This document shows positions 55,659 through 64,000 of a stretch of 64,000 nt of DNA, in pieces. Made by a program: the position numbers and the translations under genes. This stretch comes from Acholoe squamosa. Its lineage: Eukaryota; Annelida; Polychaeta; Phyllodocida; Polynoidae. Each line of letters starts with the position of its first letter. Within the stretch, counting starts at the first letter, position 1. The notes under the pieces were generated by a model, which was not told where the DNA came from, did not search any database, and was given only the letters and a program-made list of their open reading frames with translations. The DNA is taken from NCBI GenBank assembly GCA_949317995.1, contig OX439046.1, forward strand, positions 38,662,002 to 38,726,001, written 5' to 3'.

Positions 55659-55779
55659 CTGTGTTCTGTTAGCATGAGCAGTGTCATTCGGTGTGGATCC
55701 CGAGATGTTCGATGCATCATCTCGAGATCCTTCGTGCTCGTGTTCGGCCTCCAGGGCTGCGCACTAACACCAAGCACTG

Positions 55780-55791
55780 GTCACGGCACCA
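55780..55791 (-). other. Primer-binding site complementary to tRNA-His
   Basis: In element orientation TGGTGCCGTGAC begins one base after the 5' LTR. It is the complement of the 3' end of animal histidine tRNA (...GTCACGGCA plus CCA). Twelve contiguous matches. Confidence 0.8.
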
Positions 55792-55792
55792 G

Positions 55793-56149
55793 TGTAGTGG
55801 TTCGGATTAATGTCTCGACTAGCTCGAAGTGAAAACCAGACGAGCTATCTCGGGTTAGTGCAACCGGCACGTATTTATTACGGTATATGTTTTACATCCA
55901 CCTCGAAGTGTACTGCTCAGCTATGTGCAAGCTCAGGTAAAGGTGGTCCGACTCCGTTGGCAGGCAGAGCCAGACTAATGCCTTCCCCGGCCCCAGGTAG
56001 GAGCTGGAGCGAGGCGAACAGTGCTGCCACCACCCCGCAGAGACCAGGGGTCGAAGAGACCTCTAGTGACTACCGGTGGTGGGCGCACCGCTCGAAACGC
56101 CCTCTCGAGGGAGACGCTCACACTATATCACGATCTACGAGCCCCTACA
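55793..56149 (-). repeat. 5' LTR of the Ty3-type element
   Basis: 357 bp, seven differences from the other LTR. Followed by TATG (56150-56153), the target-site duplication. Confidence 0.95.
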
Positions 56150-56207
56150 TATGTATCTAGATTTAGATTTACCTACTTTTAATTTTTTTTCTGTGTGATG
56201 TGTCAAG

Positions 56208-56262
56208 CCGACCAATGGCTAATTTCCTTAAAAATACTGCAAAGATCTTTGCCCCTCCCCTT
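56208..56262 (-). repeat. Right arm of the palindrome split by the Ty3-type insertion
   Basis: Inverse of 43231-43284 with one mismatch. Confidence 0.85.
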
Positions 56263-56488
56263 ATGTGCATTATGTGCTTCATGACTACCTTTTAGTTCAA
56301 ATACATAGACCTGTCTGTGATGATTGCTACATAGTCAGATCATGAGAGGACAACATATGAAGCATTTTTAGACTGGTTTTAAAGGATATATTTGTTTGAA
56401 CCTTTAGCGAGTATACACACTTTAACCTGCTCGCCCCACCCTCAATGCCATGGATAATGATCCCTCTCTTATAAAAAAGTATGCCTAC

Positions 56489-56956
56489 CTCCTTGGCATT
56501 TTGGGCATGGGGTGCAGGTTGGTCCCTCTGTGGTCTCTGTGCTGCTGCGCCCTGGTGCTGATGTCTTGATGTAATCCGTACTGCTGCCCCCTGGTGCTGA
56601 TGTTGTGGAGTTATCTGTACTGCTGGCCCCTGGTGCTGATGTCGTGACATAATCCGTACTGCTGCCCCCTGGTGCTGATGTTGTGATGTAATCTGTGCTG
56701 CTGCCCCCTGGTGCTGATGTCGTGACGTAATCCGTACTGCTGCCCCCTGGTGCTGATGTTGTGACGTAATCTGTGCTGCTTGCCCCTGGTGCTGATGTTG
56801 TGACGTAATCCATACTGCTGCCCCCTGGTGCTGATGTTGTGATGTAATCTGTGCTGCTGCCCCCTGGTGCTGAGGTTGTGAAGTCATCTGGGTGAACGGT
56901 GGAGGCCATGGTCCTTTGCTGGACTTCTGCCGATAGTCCCAGCAATAGAAATATGG
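56489..56956 (-). CDS. Mucin-like gene 2, repeat exon
   Basis: Acceptor CTATTTTCTTCCTCTGTATAG ends at 56957; donor GTAGGC starts at 56488. Phase 1 in and out. It begins with a hydrophobic IFLLLGLSAEVQQ (second half of a signal peptide), then nine copies of a 12-residue unit TTSAPGGSSTDY (36 bp), then TPCPKCQG. The frame is also open upstream to an ATG at 57032, so an unspliced start there is an alternative. Ser/Thr/Pro repeats suggest heavy O-glycosylation. Joins in phase to the membrane exon at 40826-40913. Confidence 0.65.
56535..56885 (-). repeat. 36-bp coding tandem repeat of mucin-like gene 2
   Basis: Plus-strand unit GTACTGCTGCCCCCTGGTGC followed by TGATGTYGTGACGTAATC, nine to ten copies, alternating between a few variants. 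Confidence 0.9.
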
Positions 56957-57244
56957 CTATACAGAGGAAGAAAATAGGGTTTAAGGTACATAGGTTCTCC
57001 AGATTCACGCAAAGACGTCTGTTCCTGTGCATGACTAACAGCCCAGGGAACAGAAACTAGGCCTACTTTTGCTTTGCAGAGGTATCCAATCATAGATCAT
57101 TTTTAGACTGTATTTATAAGGAGGTTGGTCATATGTTGGTTGGCTCAGGGTGATATTGGAATGTCCCAACAATTGAGTAATAAAACATAAATATTGAGGT
57201 ATCTTTGTCAATTCTTTATGTTATCTTGCATTATCAAATTATTT

Positions 57245-58127
57245 ACGTACAGAGCCCCTAATAGGACATACCAAAAATAATTTTTTCACCAGAAAAAATA
57301 TACTTGTGGGTACTGAACAATTCTTGCGGGTACAGAAACAATTCTTGCGGGTACTGAAGAATTCTTGCGGGTACAGAAACAATTCTTGCGGGTACTGAAC
57401 AATTCCTACGGGTACAGAAATAATTATTGCGGGTACTGAACAATTCTTGCGGGTACAGAAAGAATTCTTGCGGGTACTGAAGAATTCTTGCGAGTACTGA
57501 AGAATTCTTGCGGGTACAGAAACAATTCTTGCGGGTACTGAAGATTTCTTGCGGGTACTGAAGAATTCTTGCGGATACTGAACAATACCAAAAAGATTTT
57601 TTTTCATGAAAAAAATATTCCTGCGGGTACTGGAAGATTTCTACGGATACTGGAAGATTCCTGTGGGTACTGGAAGATTCCTGCAGGTACAGGAACATTT
57701 TTGCAGGTACACAAAGAATTCTTGTGGGTGCACAAAAGGTACACAAAGAATTCTTGTGGGTGCACAAAGAATTCTTGTAGGTGCTAGAATTATCCTTGTG
57801 GGTGCTAGAATTATGCATTCACCTACCAAAAAGTTTTTTTTTTCTCTAATAAAATCTTTCTTGTGCCAGCCAGAATTGTTCTTGTACCCGCAAGAATTGT
57901 TCAGTGCCCGCAAGAATTGCTCAGTACCCGCAAGAATTGTTCAGAATCCGCAAGAATTGTTCAGTACCCGCAAGAATATCCCAGTACCCGCAAGAATATC
58001 CCAGTACCCGCAAGAATATCCCAGTACCCGCAAGAATACCCCAGTACCCGCAAGAATACCCCAGTACCCGCAAGAATAATTTTTTAGAAAAATAATTATT
58101 TTTGGTATGTCCTATTAGGGGCTCCGT
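57245..58127. mobile_element. 883-bp foldback-like element with inverted 20-bp minisatellite arms
   Basis: Terminal repeats GAGCCCCTAATAGGACATAC-CAAAAATAATT (31 bp) are perfect at 57252-57282 and inverted near 58094-58124; outermost bases ACG...CGT. ATTT (or ATTTA) flanks both ends. The left arm (57290-57580) repeats TTCTTGCGGGTACTGAAGAA, 20 bp, about 14 times. After a transition at 57590-57830 with several header-like breaks (TACCAAAAAG...), the right arm (57880-58080) repeats the inverse (AGTACCCGCAAGAAT). No coding capacity. Confidence 0.85.
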
Positions 58128-58535
58128 ATTTATGTCTTTGCATAGAACCATTTTTTTTATATGAGGGCATTGTAAATCTTTATAATCTGCACCCAAGGAG
58201 TGTGATTTCTAGCAAATTGGTTAGTTTGTCATGATGAAAACAAATCAAATATAGTTACAAATTTGCAGACATCATTATGCAATGATAAGTGTAGACGTTT
58301 ATATCATTTCATGTGGGTAACACAGCCTTATAGGTTTAACCATGCATTGCTGATCACCATACCCCAATGCAATAACGTGTCTCGGTCATCCCCCCTGGTC
58401 GCATGACTTATTTACATGCTAAATTCATTGAATTAAAACATTTTTATATCAATGTGACATACATAAATAAATAGAGAGTTGAACTCCCTGGGAAATGTTA
58501 TCATAGATCTATGGCAATATATCCTAGGGTCGTTC
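58128..58535. other. Non-coding stretch
   Basis: No feature recognised. Confidence 0.35.
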
Positions 58536-59139
58536 AAGGGCGAATCCCATGATGCAATCTACCGCTCAAAAGTGATCCTTGCCGATAGTTAAAATTGCAA
58601 GGGTTATTGCAGGTACTGAGATTGTCTCAAAATCCACTGTGAGTTATAAAGTGCTTTGAATCTCTGCAATTTGGACAACAGTGCTGTGATTTTTCTGCCT
58701 TGAGATTTTCATCTTAGGGGTGTTACTTCACATAATTATATCTAGCAAACTGTCATGATTAACATTTATCAAATGGTGACAATAAATCAAATGCCCCTTT
58801 TAAATGTTGATTAGCAATAATAGACACACATTTCACAGGATGTCAAGTCAAGAGTCTATGAAATTGTAACCTTATAATCTAATAGACATCTGTAGTGACC
58901 CCTCTCCATTCTGAATCATGTCACTTATACTGCAAATTGCAGAAACGTTTCAGTTAAGCGAGGAAAGATATCTAATTATCTGGATCATATTTTGTCACCC
59001 AATTTGCAAGAGTCTCCTTGCCCTTATTCCTCTTGTATCTGTTATTCCTCTTGCAATTTACAAACTAAACACCAAATTGCAACAGGTTGCTAAATTCCAG
59101 AAACCTTTCTCTGAAAATTGCATCGTGGGATTCCACCTT
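58536..59139. mobile_element. MITE-like element, family B copy 2
   Basis: Starts AAGGGCGAATCCCATGATGC and ends GCATCGTGGGATTCCACCTT, inverted to each other. The 58925-59139 part matches 16095-16300. Confidence 0.75.
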
Positions 59140-59625
59140 CACCTTTGTCTATTTATCAACAGTAAGTAGTCCATGTGGTACTGTAAAACCTTTTAATTAG
59201 TCGTTTCTTAAATAGCGATCTAGGGCTCAGATATCTTTGCGATTTTGATCTCTTGCTTTGCACAGTCTATAAAAGCAAAGATTGTTCAACTCAACCTGCA
59301 CCCAACAGTAAAATAAGAACCGATCTCTGCGATTTGGGCATATGTATGGTCTCTAGCATTCATGATTGACTCTTTTTATGTCAAAGGTATATGCCCCCCA
59401 CCATCACGTCTTAGAATGATTTTCATAGACTCGAGGTATATCATTTCATAGGAAAGTGTGGGACGTAGAGAAATGTCAGAACGACGCCTAATTCCGCAAA
59501 CAGGTCCGTAATTCCGGACAGTGAAATTGGCGGCATGAAATTCGCCATAAAATAAAATGACCCGTTTTTCTTTCGTTTTCAACATTCTAGCTAATAATTA
59601 ACCATAGGCTGTCCTTCGATTTGAA
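59140..59625. other. Non-coding stretch
   Basis: No feature recognised. Confidence 0.35.
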
Positions 59626-59630
59626 AGATG

Positions 59631-59804
59631 TCAAATCTGTTTAGTATTGATGGAGGGGGTAGGGGCGTAATCTCAAATCTGTTTAGTATTGATGGAGGGG
59701 GTAGGGGCGTAATCTCAAATCTGTTTAGTATTGATGGAGGGGGTAGGGGCGTAATCTCAAATCTGTTTAGTATTGATGGAGGGGGTAGGGGCGTAATCTC
59801 AAAT
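59631..59804 (+). repeat. 42-bp tandem repeat, four identical copies
   Basis: Unit TCAAATCTGTTTAGTATTGA followed by TGGAGGGGGTAGGGGCGTAATC. The copies are identical, so the expansion is recent. The period is a multiple of three and encodes SNLFSIDGGGRGVI if read, but there is no sign of a real gene. Confidence 0.95.
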
Positions 59805-60219
59805 CCTTAGGATTTACTGATCAGTATGTGTCATTAAGAAAGTAACAACAAAATGTAATTGGTATATTGAACTGAATTCATATGATGGAAAGACATGCAG
59901 AAATAAGTTCTATGTCAAAGTCAACTCAGGATTTATCTATACGGTACATTACAGGACCGGAATTAGGCTATCACGGGTTAGAATTTGCAATTGTGAAGAC
60001 ATTCATTAAATGTAATCAAATTAGCTGGATGACAAAATCGTTCATACTGTTATCCATATGTTGTGTAGCACTATGTGATTAGTAATCGATTAGTTATTGC
60101 TTACCATAATCTATCCTTAAGTGTGCGGAATTAGGGTCTCTGTTGAATCATAGTGAAATACTGTAGTATCTCATGTTTATCCATTTTAAAATACCTTAGT
60201 GTAGCAGTATGCAACATAC

Positions 60220-60241
60220 CTATAAGTGGTGAGGTCGGCAT
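60220..60241 (-). CDS. Proposed first coding exon of mucin-like gene 2
   Basis: ATG at 60241, MPTSPLI and one G before donor GTATGT (60219-60214). That G plus CC at 56956 gives Ala, making MPTSPLIAIFLLLGLSAEVQ, a plausible signal peptide, and matches the phase-1 arrangement of gene 1. The exon is very short (22 nt), so this is tentative. Confidence 0.35.
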
Positions 60242-60377
60242 GACGAGGTGCTTGTGACTGCTTCAACACCTACTGTGCCATCACACAGATACTTGACCCC
60301 TGGTACAGGTATGAATAGTAGCCCTCACGTATACCGTCAAGGACTTCTTCACAAAGCCCCCACCCACCATGTACAAC

Positions 60378-60381
<4 letters not shown>

Positions 60382-60452
<71 letters not shown>
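60382..60452 (+). repeat. (TA)n microsatellite
   Basis: About 35 uninterrupted TA units. Confidence 0.98.
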
Positions 60453-60455
<3 letters not shown>

Positions 60456-61908
60456 GTGTGGTGCTTAATGTGATGGAATGGTGAAGTTATTCACCTATTG
60501 TTGCTGTACTACTCGGTGGACTCTTGTTAACTGCTGTATTTACTGAATATTACAATGTACATTTACTCACCAGTCATTTTCACTCCCATATATCCCGGTT
60601 TTTAAACAGACTAAAAAACGCAGAAATATTTGAGCCCTTTTATGCCATGTGTGTTTTGACCTGCAATAAAACCAATGAATTTACATACCCGATGGCCTCT
60701 GATGCAGTCTGTGCCATCAAACATTATCAGTTCAGTTGGATTGCATCATGAAAGCAAAACCAGTGGCTTTGAATTTTCCCTATTAGAAATCAGGACCAAA
60801 TTAGTCCCATTAAATTCATTGCTTAAGATCTACCTTAATACCCCACACCTTGTTATAAGGCATAACCCCAACTTGAGAGATAGGTCGAATCCCTCATGGC
60901 GATTTAGGGATCCAATATCTCTGCGATTTCAACATGTTGTGCTTTTGGGAAATACTTGAAAATCGCAACAGACATAACTGAATAGAACACAAGGACGCTG
61001 TTGCTATTGCAATATTTTAGGACAGGAAATATATAATACACAGAGAAATAAGAATTGACAAAGGCATATTATCGCAAATTGTTCTTATAAAAGTCAACAG
61101 GGGGTCATAACACAAGAACAGCGACACTGTGTTAGCGACGGATCGCATTGCACAAAATATTTTGCGCTATTTTGCCACTACCTTTTTTTGTCAAAAACTT
61201 TTAGCGTCAAAATATGTGTTACACAATTGAAGTGTCGCCAATAATCAGTCGTTAAACCATTTGCGCACCAGTTGTTAGCTTCACCTTTTTCTGGACAAGT
61301 TGGGAGGTTCCGCATTTGCCGTAGCAACAGTTTTTCAACATAGGGTCCTATGGGGACCAGCTGACACTGTAAGCAGGTCAACCAGAGGTGGCCTTTTCAA
61401 ACATCATGGCACATGCCAGGGATGCTCTCTGGTGAATGAGGCGGAAAAAAAGAAAAAGGTGCTCCCCTATCTTTAAGTATAGCAGTACAGAGTTCATAGC
61501 ACGTTACAGGCTTTCCAAGAAGATAGTGGTACAGTAAGCTCGCGAGTATGGCAAGGAAGCTTGTTTCAAAGGATGCACCAGGGGAGGTGGCCTCACCCAT
61601 ATAGACAGGGTAAGCCTTGTTTTCTCTTTCTGTCACATTTCCAGTGTTACCCAAATGACACATAGAATAATTTCTTATGTATAAAGGGTCTTTCATAGTG
61701 TTGGTCTTGAGCAAATAATTTTTTGCCCTTATGATAGAGGGTTGGGCTTTCATCTTTTTTTATAAATTTCTGCTCTAAAAAAAACCAAATGAAAAAAAAA
61801 AATTTAATAATTTCAACCTCCCTATGAAAAAAAAAATCCTAAAAAAGCTGACACATCTCATGAAGATAATGTTTTTTTTAATGAATCTTATATATTATTC
61901 CTTTCAGT
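60453..61908. other. Non-coding stretch
   Basis: Near 60881 a single family-B-like end (AGGTCGAATCCCTCATGGC) is seen without a clear partner. No supported gene. Confidence 0.4.
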
Positions 61909-62542
61909 TATGCCTTGTGCTCAGGTACATGGCAACTGGGTCGTTCTACTGTCCAACTGGGGATGGACAAAATGTCTCCACTACTGTAGTGTGCCGCTCA
62001 GTACAAGATGTCACAGACTTCTTCTTCCGCAACCGATCAAAGTACATCAGATGGCCTATCAGCTTTGAGGAAAAAATGCTAGGAGCATTGAAGGCATACC
62101 GAGTGCTACACAAACGTACAGGTGAAGAACAACAGATTCCCTTTGTGTTCAGTCTGGTTGACGGGACTTACATCCCAATTAAGACCCCTGTCGTGAATGA
62201 GGCAGTCTACATCAACTGTAAGGGATATCACTCGATTAACACAATGGTGAGAAATTACTTATTTATTCTACCTTATTAAAGACTGTTCCTGTGTTGATGT
62301 GAGAAACTCTTTTTTTTAAAAGCAATATATAAGAGATATTGTAGTGAAAACAATTTTTTTAATGTTTAGATTCTCCCTTGTTTTCTTCCTCAGGTGATAT
62401 CAGACTATGATCAACGTATCATGTACGTGGATCCTAGGTGGCCCGGCAGCGTCAATAACACTTACGCTCTGCACTCCAGCCCCGTGGGGGATCAGATGGC
62501 GACAGAAGAATGGGGCAACTTCATGCTTCTTGGAGATAAAGG
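61909..62542 (+). CDS. Harbinger-like transposase, two exons (partial)
   Basis: Exon 61909-62246 follows TTATTCCTTTCAG and reads LRYMATGSFYCPTGDG (helix-turn-helix region), WPISFEEKMLGALKAY, and FSLVDGTYIPIKTPV with the first catalytic Asp, then NCKGYHSINTM before donor GTGAGA. Exon 62394-62542 follows TTTTCTTCCTCAG and reads VISDYDQRIMYVDPRWPGSV (second Asp) and FMLLGDKG before GTAAGT. A third exon with the final Glu and the C-terminal helix was not identified; a weak candidate lies near 62660-62720. The motifs match the broken transposase at 39080-40326, but this copy has no stops in the two exons. It may be a live transposon or a domesticated gene. Confidence 0.75.
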
Positions 62543-63137
62543 GTAAGTTAATTATGTCGCTGTCATAGAGCCTTAAATATAGTCAGTCCTCCGACTCAAA
62601 TTAAAACAAAAATCAGAGGGAAAGATTTTTTTTATTTTCTCCTGGAGCTACTTCATCAGGATACTTAATCATCCGGTGGATCCTTGGATACCTGTTAGGC
62701 CTCCACTCAGGCAACCTAGATAACTGACCAGGGAGCAGGAGACCCAGTGAATAAAAGACTTCCGGGACCAATATGTGACCACATATTTCACATGAAATCA
62801 ATCATAAATATCTGTACATATTTAAATGAAACTTGTAAACTTGATTTTCCTTAAGTCTGTGTATATAATTATGTAATGACATGTCTACTTGTATACTCCA
62901 CTCTAGGTTAAGTGTCTCTCTTCACCATCACGTGAAGAAAAGAAAAGTAATTAAATTATCAACATGCACACACAGTAACGTCAGTCTTTAGTCTTTTGTT
63001 GCCAGGCTCCTTATATTTTAAACCATAGAAGGCATACAGCCATACACAAAACAGCAAACTAGCTTTGAAAGTCTACTTTCTCAGAGGTAGAAGACGAGCT
63101 TCTTGCAAGCGCTTTCTCTGCTCTCTCTTACCTCTTA
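62543..63137. other. Intron or spacer after the Harbinger exons
   Basis: The segment at about 62660-62720 (GYLIIRW or, in another frame, DPWIPVRPP) loosely resembles the third transposase exon. Otherwise nothing recognised. Confidence 0.3.
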
Positions 63138-63552
63138 TCAGACACCTCTTATTCTCTTGGCCTTAGCTTCCTCCCCTTCTACTGACTCTATCACACTTAA
63201 TTTCCTCTTTGTCTTCCTCTCCTCTTTTTCCAGTCTCATGCAGGCCCTCATTATCTTCCTCTCTGCCTTCGCCGCTTTTTCACTTTCTCTTTTTTTTCTC
63301 TCTGCTGTGTTCTTTTTCTCTGCAGCAGGCAGAGAGGGTTTTCTTTCCCTCATTTCCTCCCTCATAGATCATTTTTTTCTTGTTCTTCAATTTTGTCTTG
63401 GCTAGACGTTCAGCCTCTTTCTCCTCTCTTCTCCTCTCTAGTAACATTTCCCTCTTGTGCTCCTTTCTCCTCTCCTCCTTCCTTTGCCTAGCTTCTCTAG
63501 ACAGCTTTCTCTTCATCAGTGATTTGGGTACACCTTGGCGTGGCATTGTCAA
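63138..63552 (-). CDS. Highly charged reading frame, possibly one protein with a frameshift
   Basis: Frame from ATG 63552 (MTMPRQGVPKSLMKRKLSRE) to about 63290, then, across an eight-T run near 63290, the frame of 63365-63138 (AERKIMRACMRLEKEERKTK). Almost entirely Lys, Arg and Glu, predicted as one long helix. The plus strand is CT-rich, so composition alone may keep the frame open. No family recognised. Confidence 0.35.
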
Positions 63553-64000
63553 TGGACTATTCTACGTATTATAATTATCAACGACATATTCAAACCAAGC
63601 TGACCAAGCTCCCCCCTGTAGAACCCAAGGCTACCCTATTTTTAACCTGACTCACTCACCCCTGTCTGACTCACTCACCCCGTCCTCCTCCAGTGAGCAC
63701 CCCCGGGTCCCACCTGCGGATCATATACTACTTTTAGCCTCACCTGCCCAGGTGACTCACTGCTGAGAGCAGCTCCCTCCCTCCTACTTAGGATTGAACT
63801 GGATCCAACCAGATAAAGGCTGAGCTGCTCAACCCCCAGACTGAGTCAGTGCACACTTCCAGAAATAGCACATGAGTAACACTGAGTGGGACTCCCTTTA
63901 TAAACAGGCAGAACCCACTCAGAGTATCTTATTCTTCTCCAATCCTAGACCCTACGACACTCAGGTGCCTTGGCCCAAGGATATAGCTTGGTCAGAGTGG
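63553..64000. other. Upstream sequence with short direct repeats
   Basis: Repeated CTGACTCACTCACCCC words at 63648-63680. A TATA-like CTTTATAAAC near 63896. It could be an LTR or a promoter region; nothing firmer is visible. Confidence 0.3.

Larger units (their letters stand above)
43344..56149 (-). mobile_element. Large Ty3-type LTR retrotransposon with extra 3' coding region
   Basis: 12,806 bp, minus strand. Two 357-bp LTRs (43344-43700 and 55793-56149) begin TGTAG and end CTACA and differ at 7 positions (about 98% identity). TATG flanks both sides. From the 5' LTR: primer-binding site, gag, pol in the Ty3 order protease-RT-RNase H-integrase, then 3.4 kb of further same-strand coding sequence, about 1.7 kb without genes, and the 3' LTR. 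A few frameshifts interrupt pol and the extra region. The high LTR identity points to a recent insertion. Confidence 0.92.

Noticed and set aside
1-64000. CRISPR arrays, bacterial operons, rRNA genes
   Set aside because: No regular spacer-repeat pattern; the tandem arrays lack unique spacers. Splice signals and element types are eukaryotic, and no rRNA-like text was seen.

Overview
The window is nuclear DNA of an animal, most likely a marine invertebrate with a repeat-rich, fairly AT-rich genome. I infer this from intron-bearing coding exons with GT/AG splice sites, secreted or membrane mucin-like genes, and the mix of mobile elements: Ngaro-like tyrosine-recombinase retroelements, a Penelope-like element, PIF/Harbinger transposases, a non-LTR reverse transcriptase, a very large Ty3-type LTR element, and many short inverted-repeat elements. 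The phylum cannot be fixed from sequence alone.

Layout. 1-4.9 kb: no convincing gene, one tandem array and two LTR-like stretches. 4.98-12.9 kb: two tyrosine-recombinase retroelements on the minus strand. The left one is cut off in its RT gene. The right one keeps gag, RT, RNase H and part of the recombinase inside split direct repeats (A1 ... B1-A2-B2). 13.8-14.7 kb: a coding remnant fused to a 69-bp tandem repeat. 14.95-19.6 kb: a cluster of short inverted-repeat elements around a 5'-truncated Penelope-like GIY-YIG gene. 20.6-23.6 kb: a 3-kb inverted-repeat element filled with degenerate short repeats.

23.7-60.2 kb holds what I read as two tandem, paralogous mucin-like single-pass membrane protein genes on the minus strand. 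Gene 1 has exons at 28047-28098 (signal peptide), 24688-26376 (Thr-rich repeats) and 23756-23843 (membrane span). Gene 2 has a proposed exon at 60220-60241, a mucin exon at 56489-56956 and a membrane-span exon at 40826-40913. Both membrane exons are exactly 88 nt and have the same intron phases (1 in, 2 out). Cytoplasmic exons were not found. The introns and the interval between the genes are loaded with mobile DNA: an approximately 8.6-kb Harbinger element at 32172-40742 (Myb/SANT-coiled-coil gene on plus, broken transposase on minus), 20-bp minisatellite elements at 41.3-42.9 kb and 57.2-58.1 kb, and a 12,806-bp Ty3-type element at 43344-56149.

The Ty3-type element is the most unusual item. 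It has 357-bp LTRs differing at 7 positions, a 4-bp target duplication, a primer-binding site matching the 3' end of histidine tRNA, gag and pol, and then about 3.4 kb of extra same-strand coding sequence with coiled-coil, Ser/Arg-rich and zinc-finger-like parts in the place where env would lie. The right end (61.9-64 kb) carries a second Harbinger transposase fragment and a charged minus-strand reading frame.
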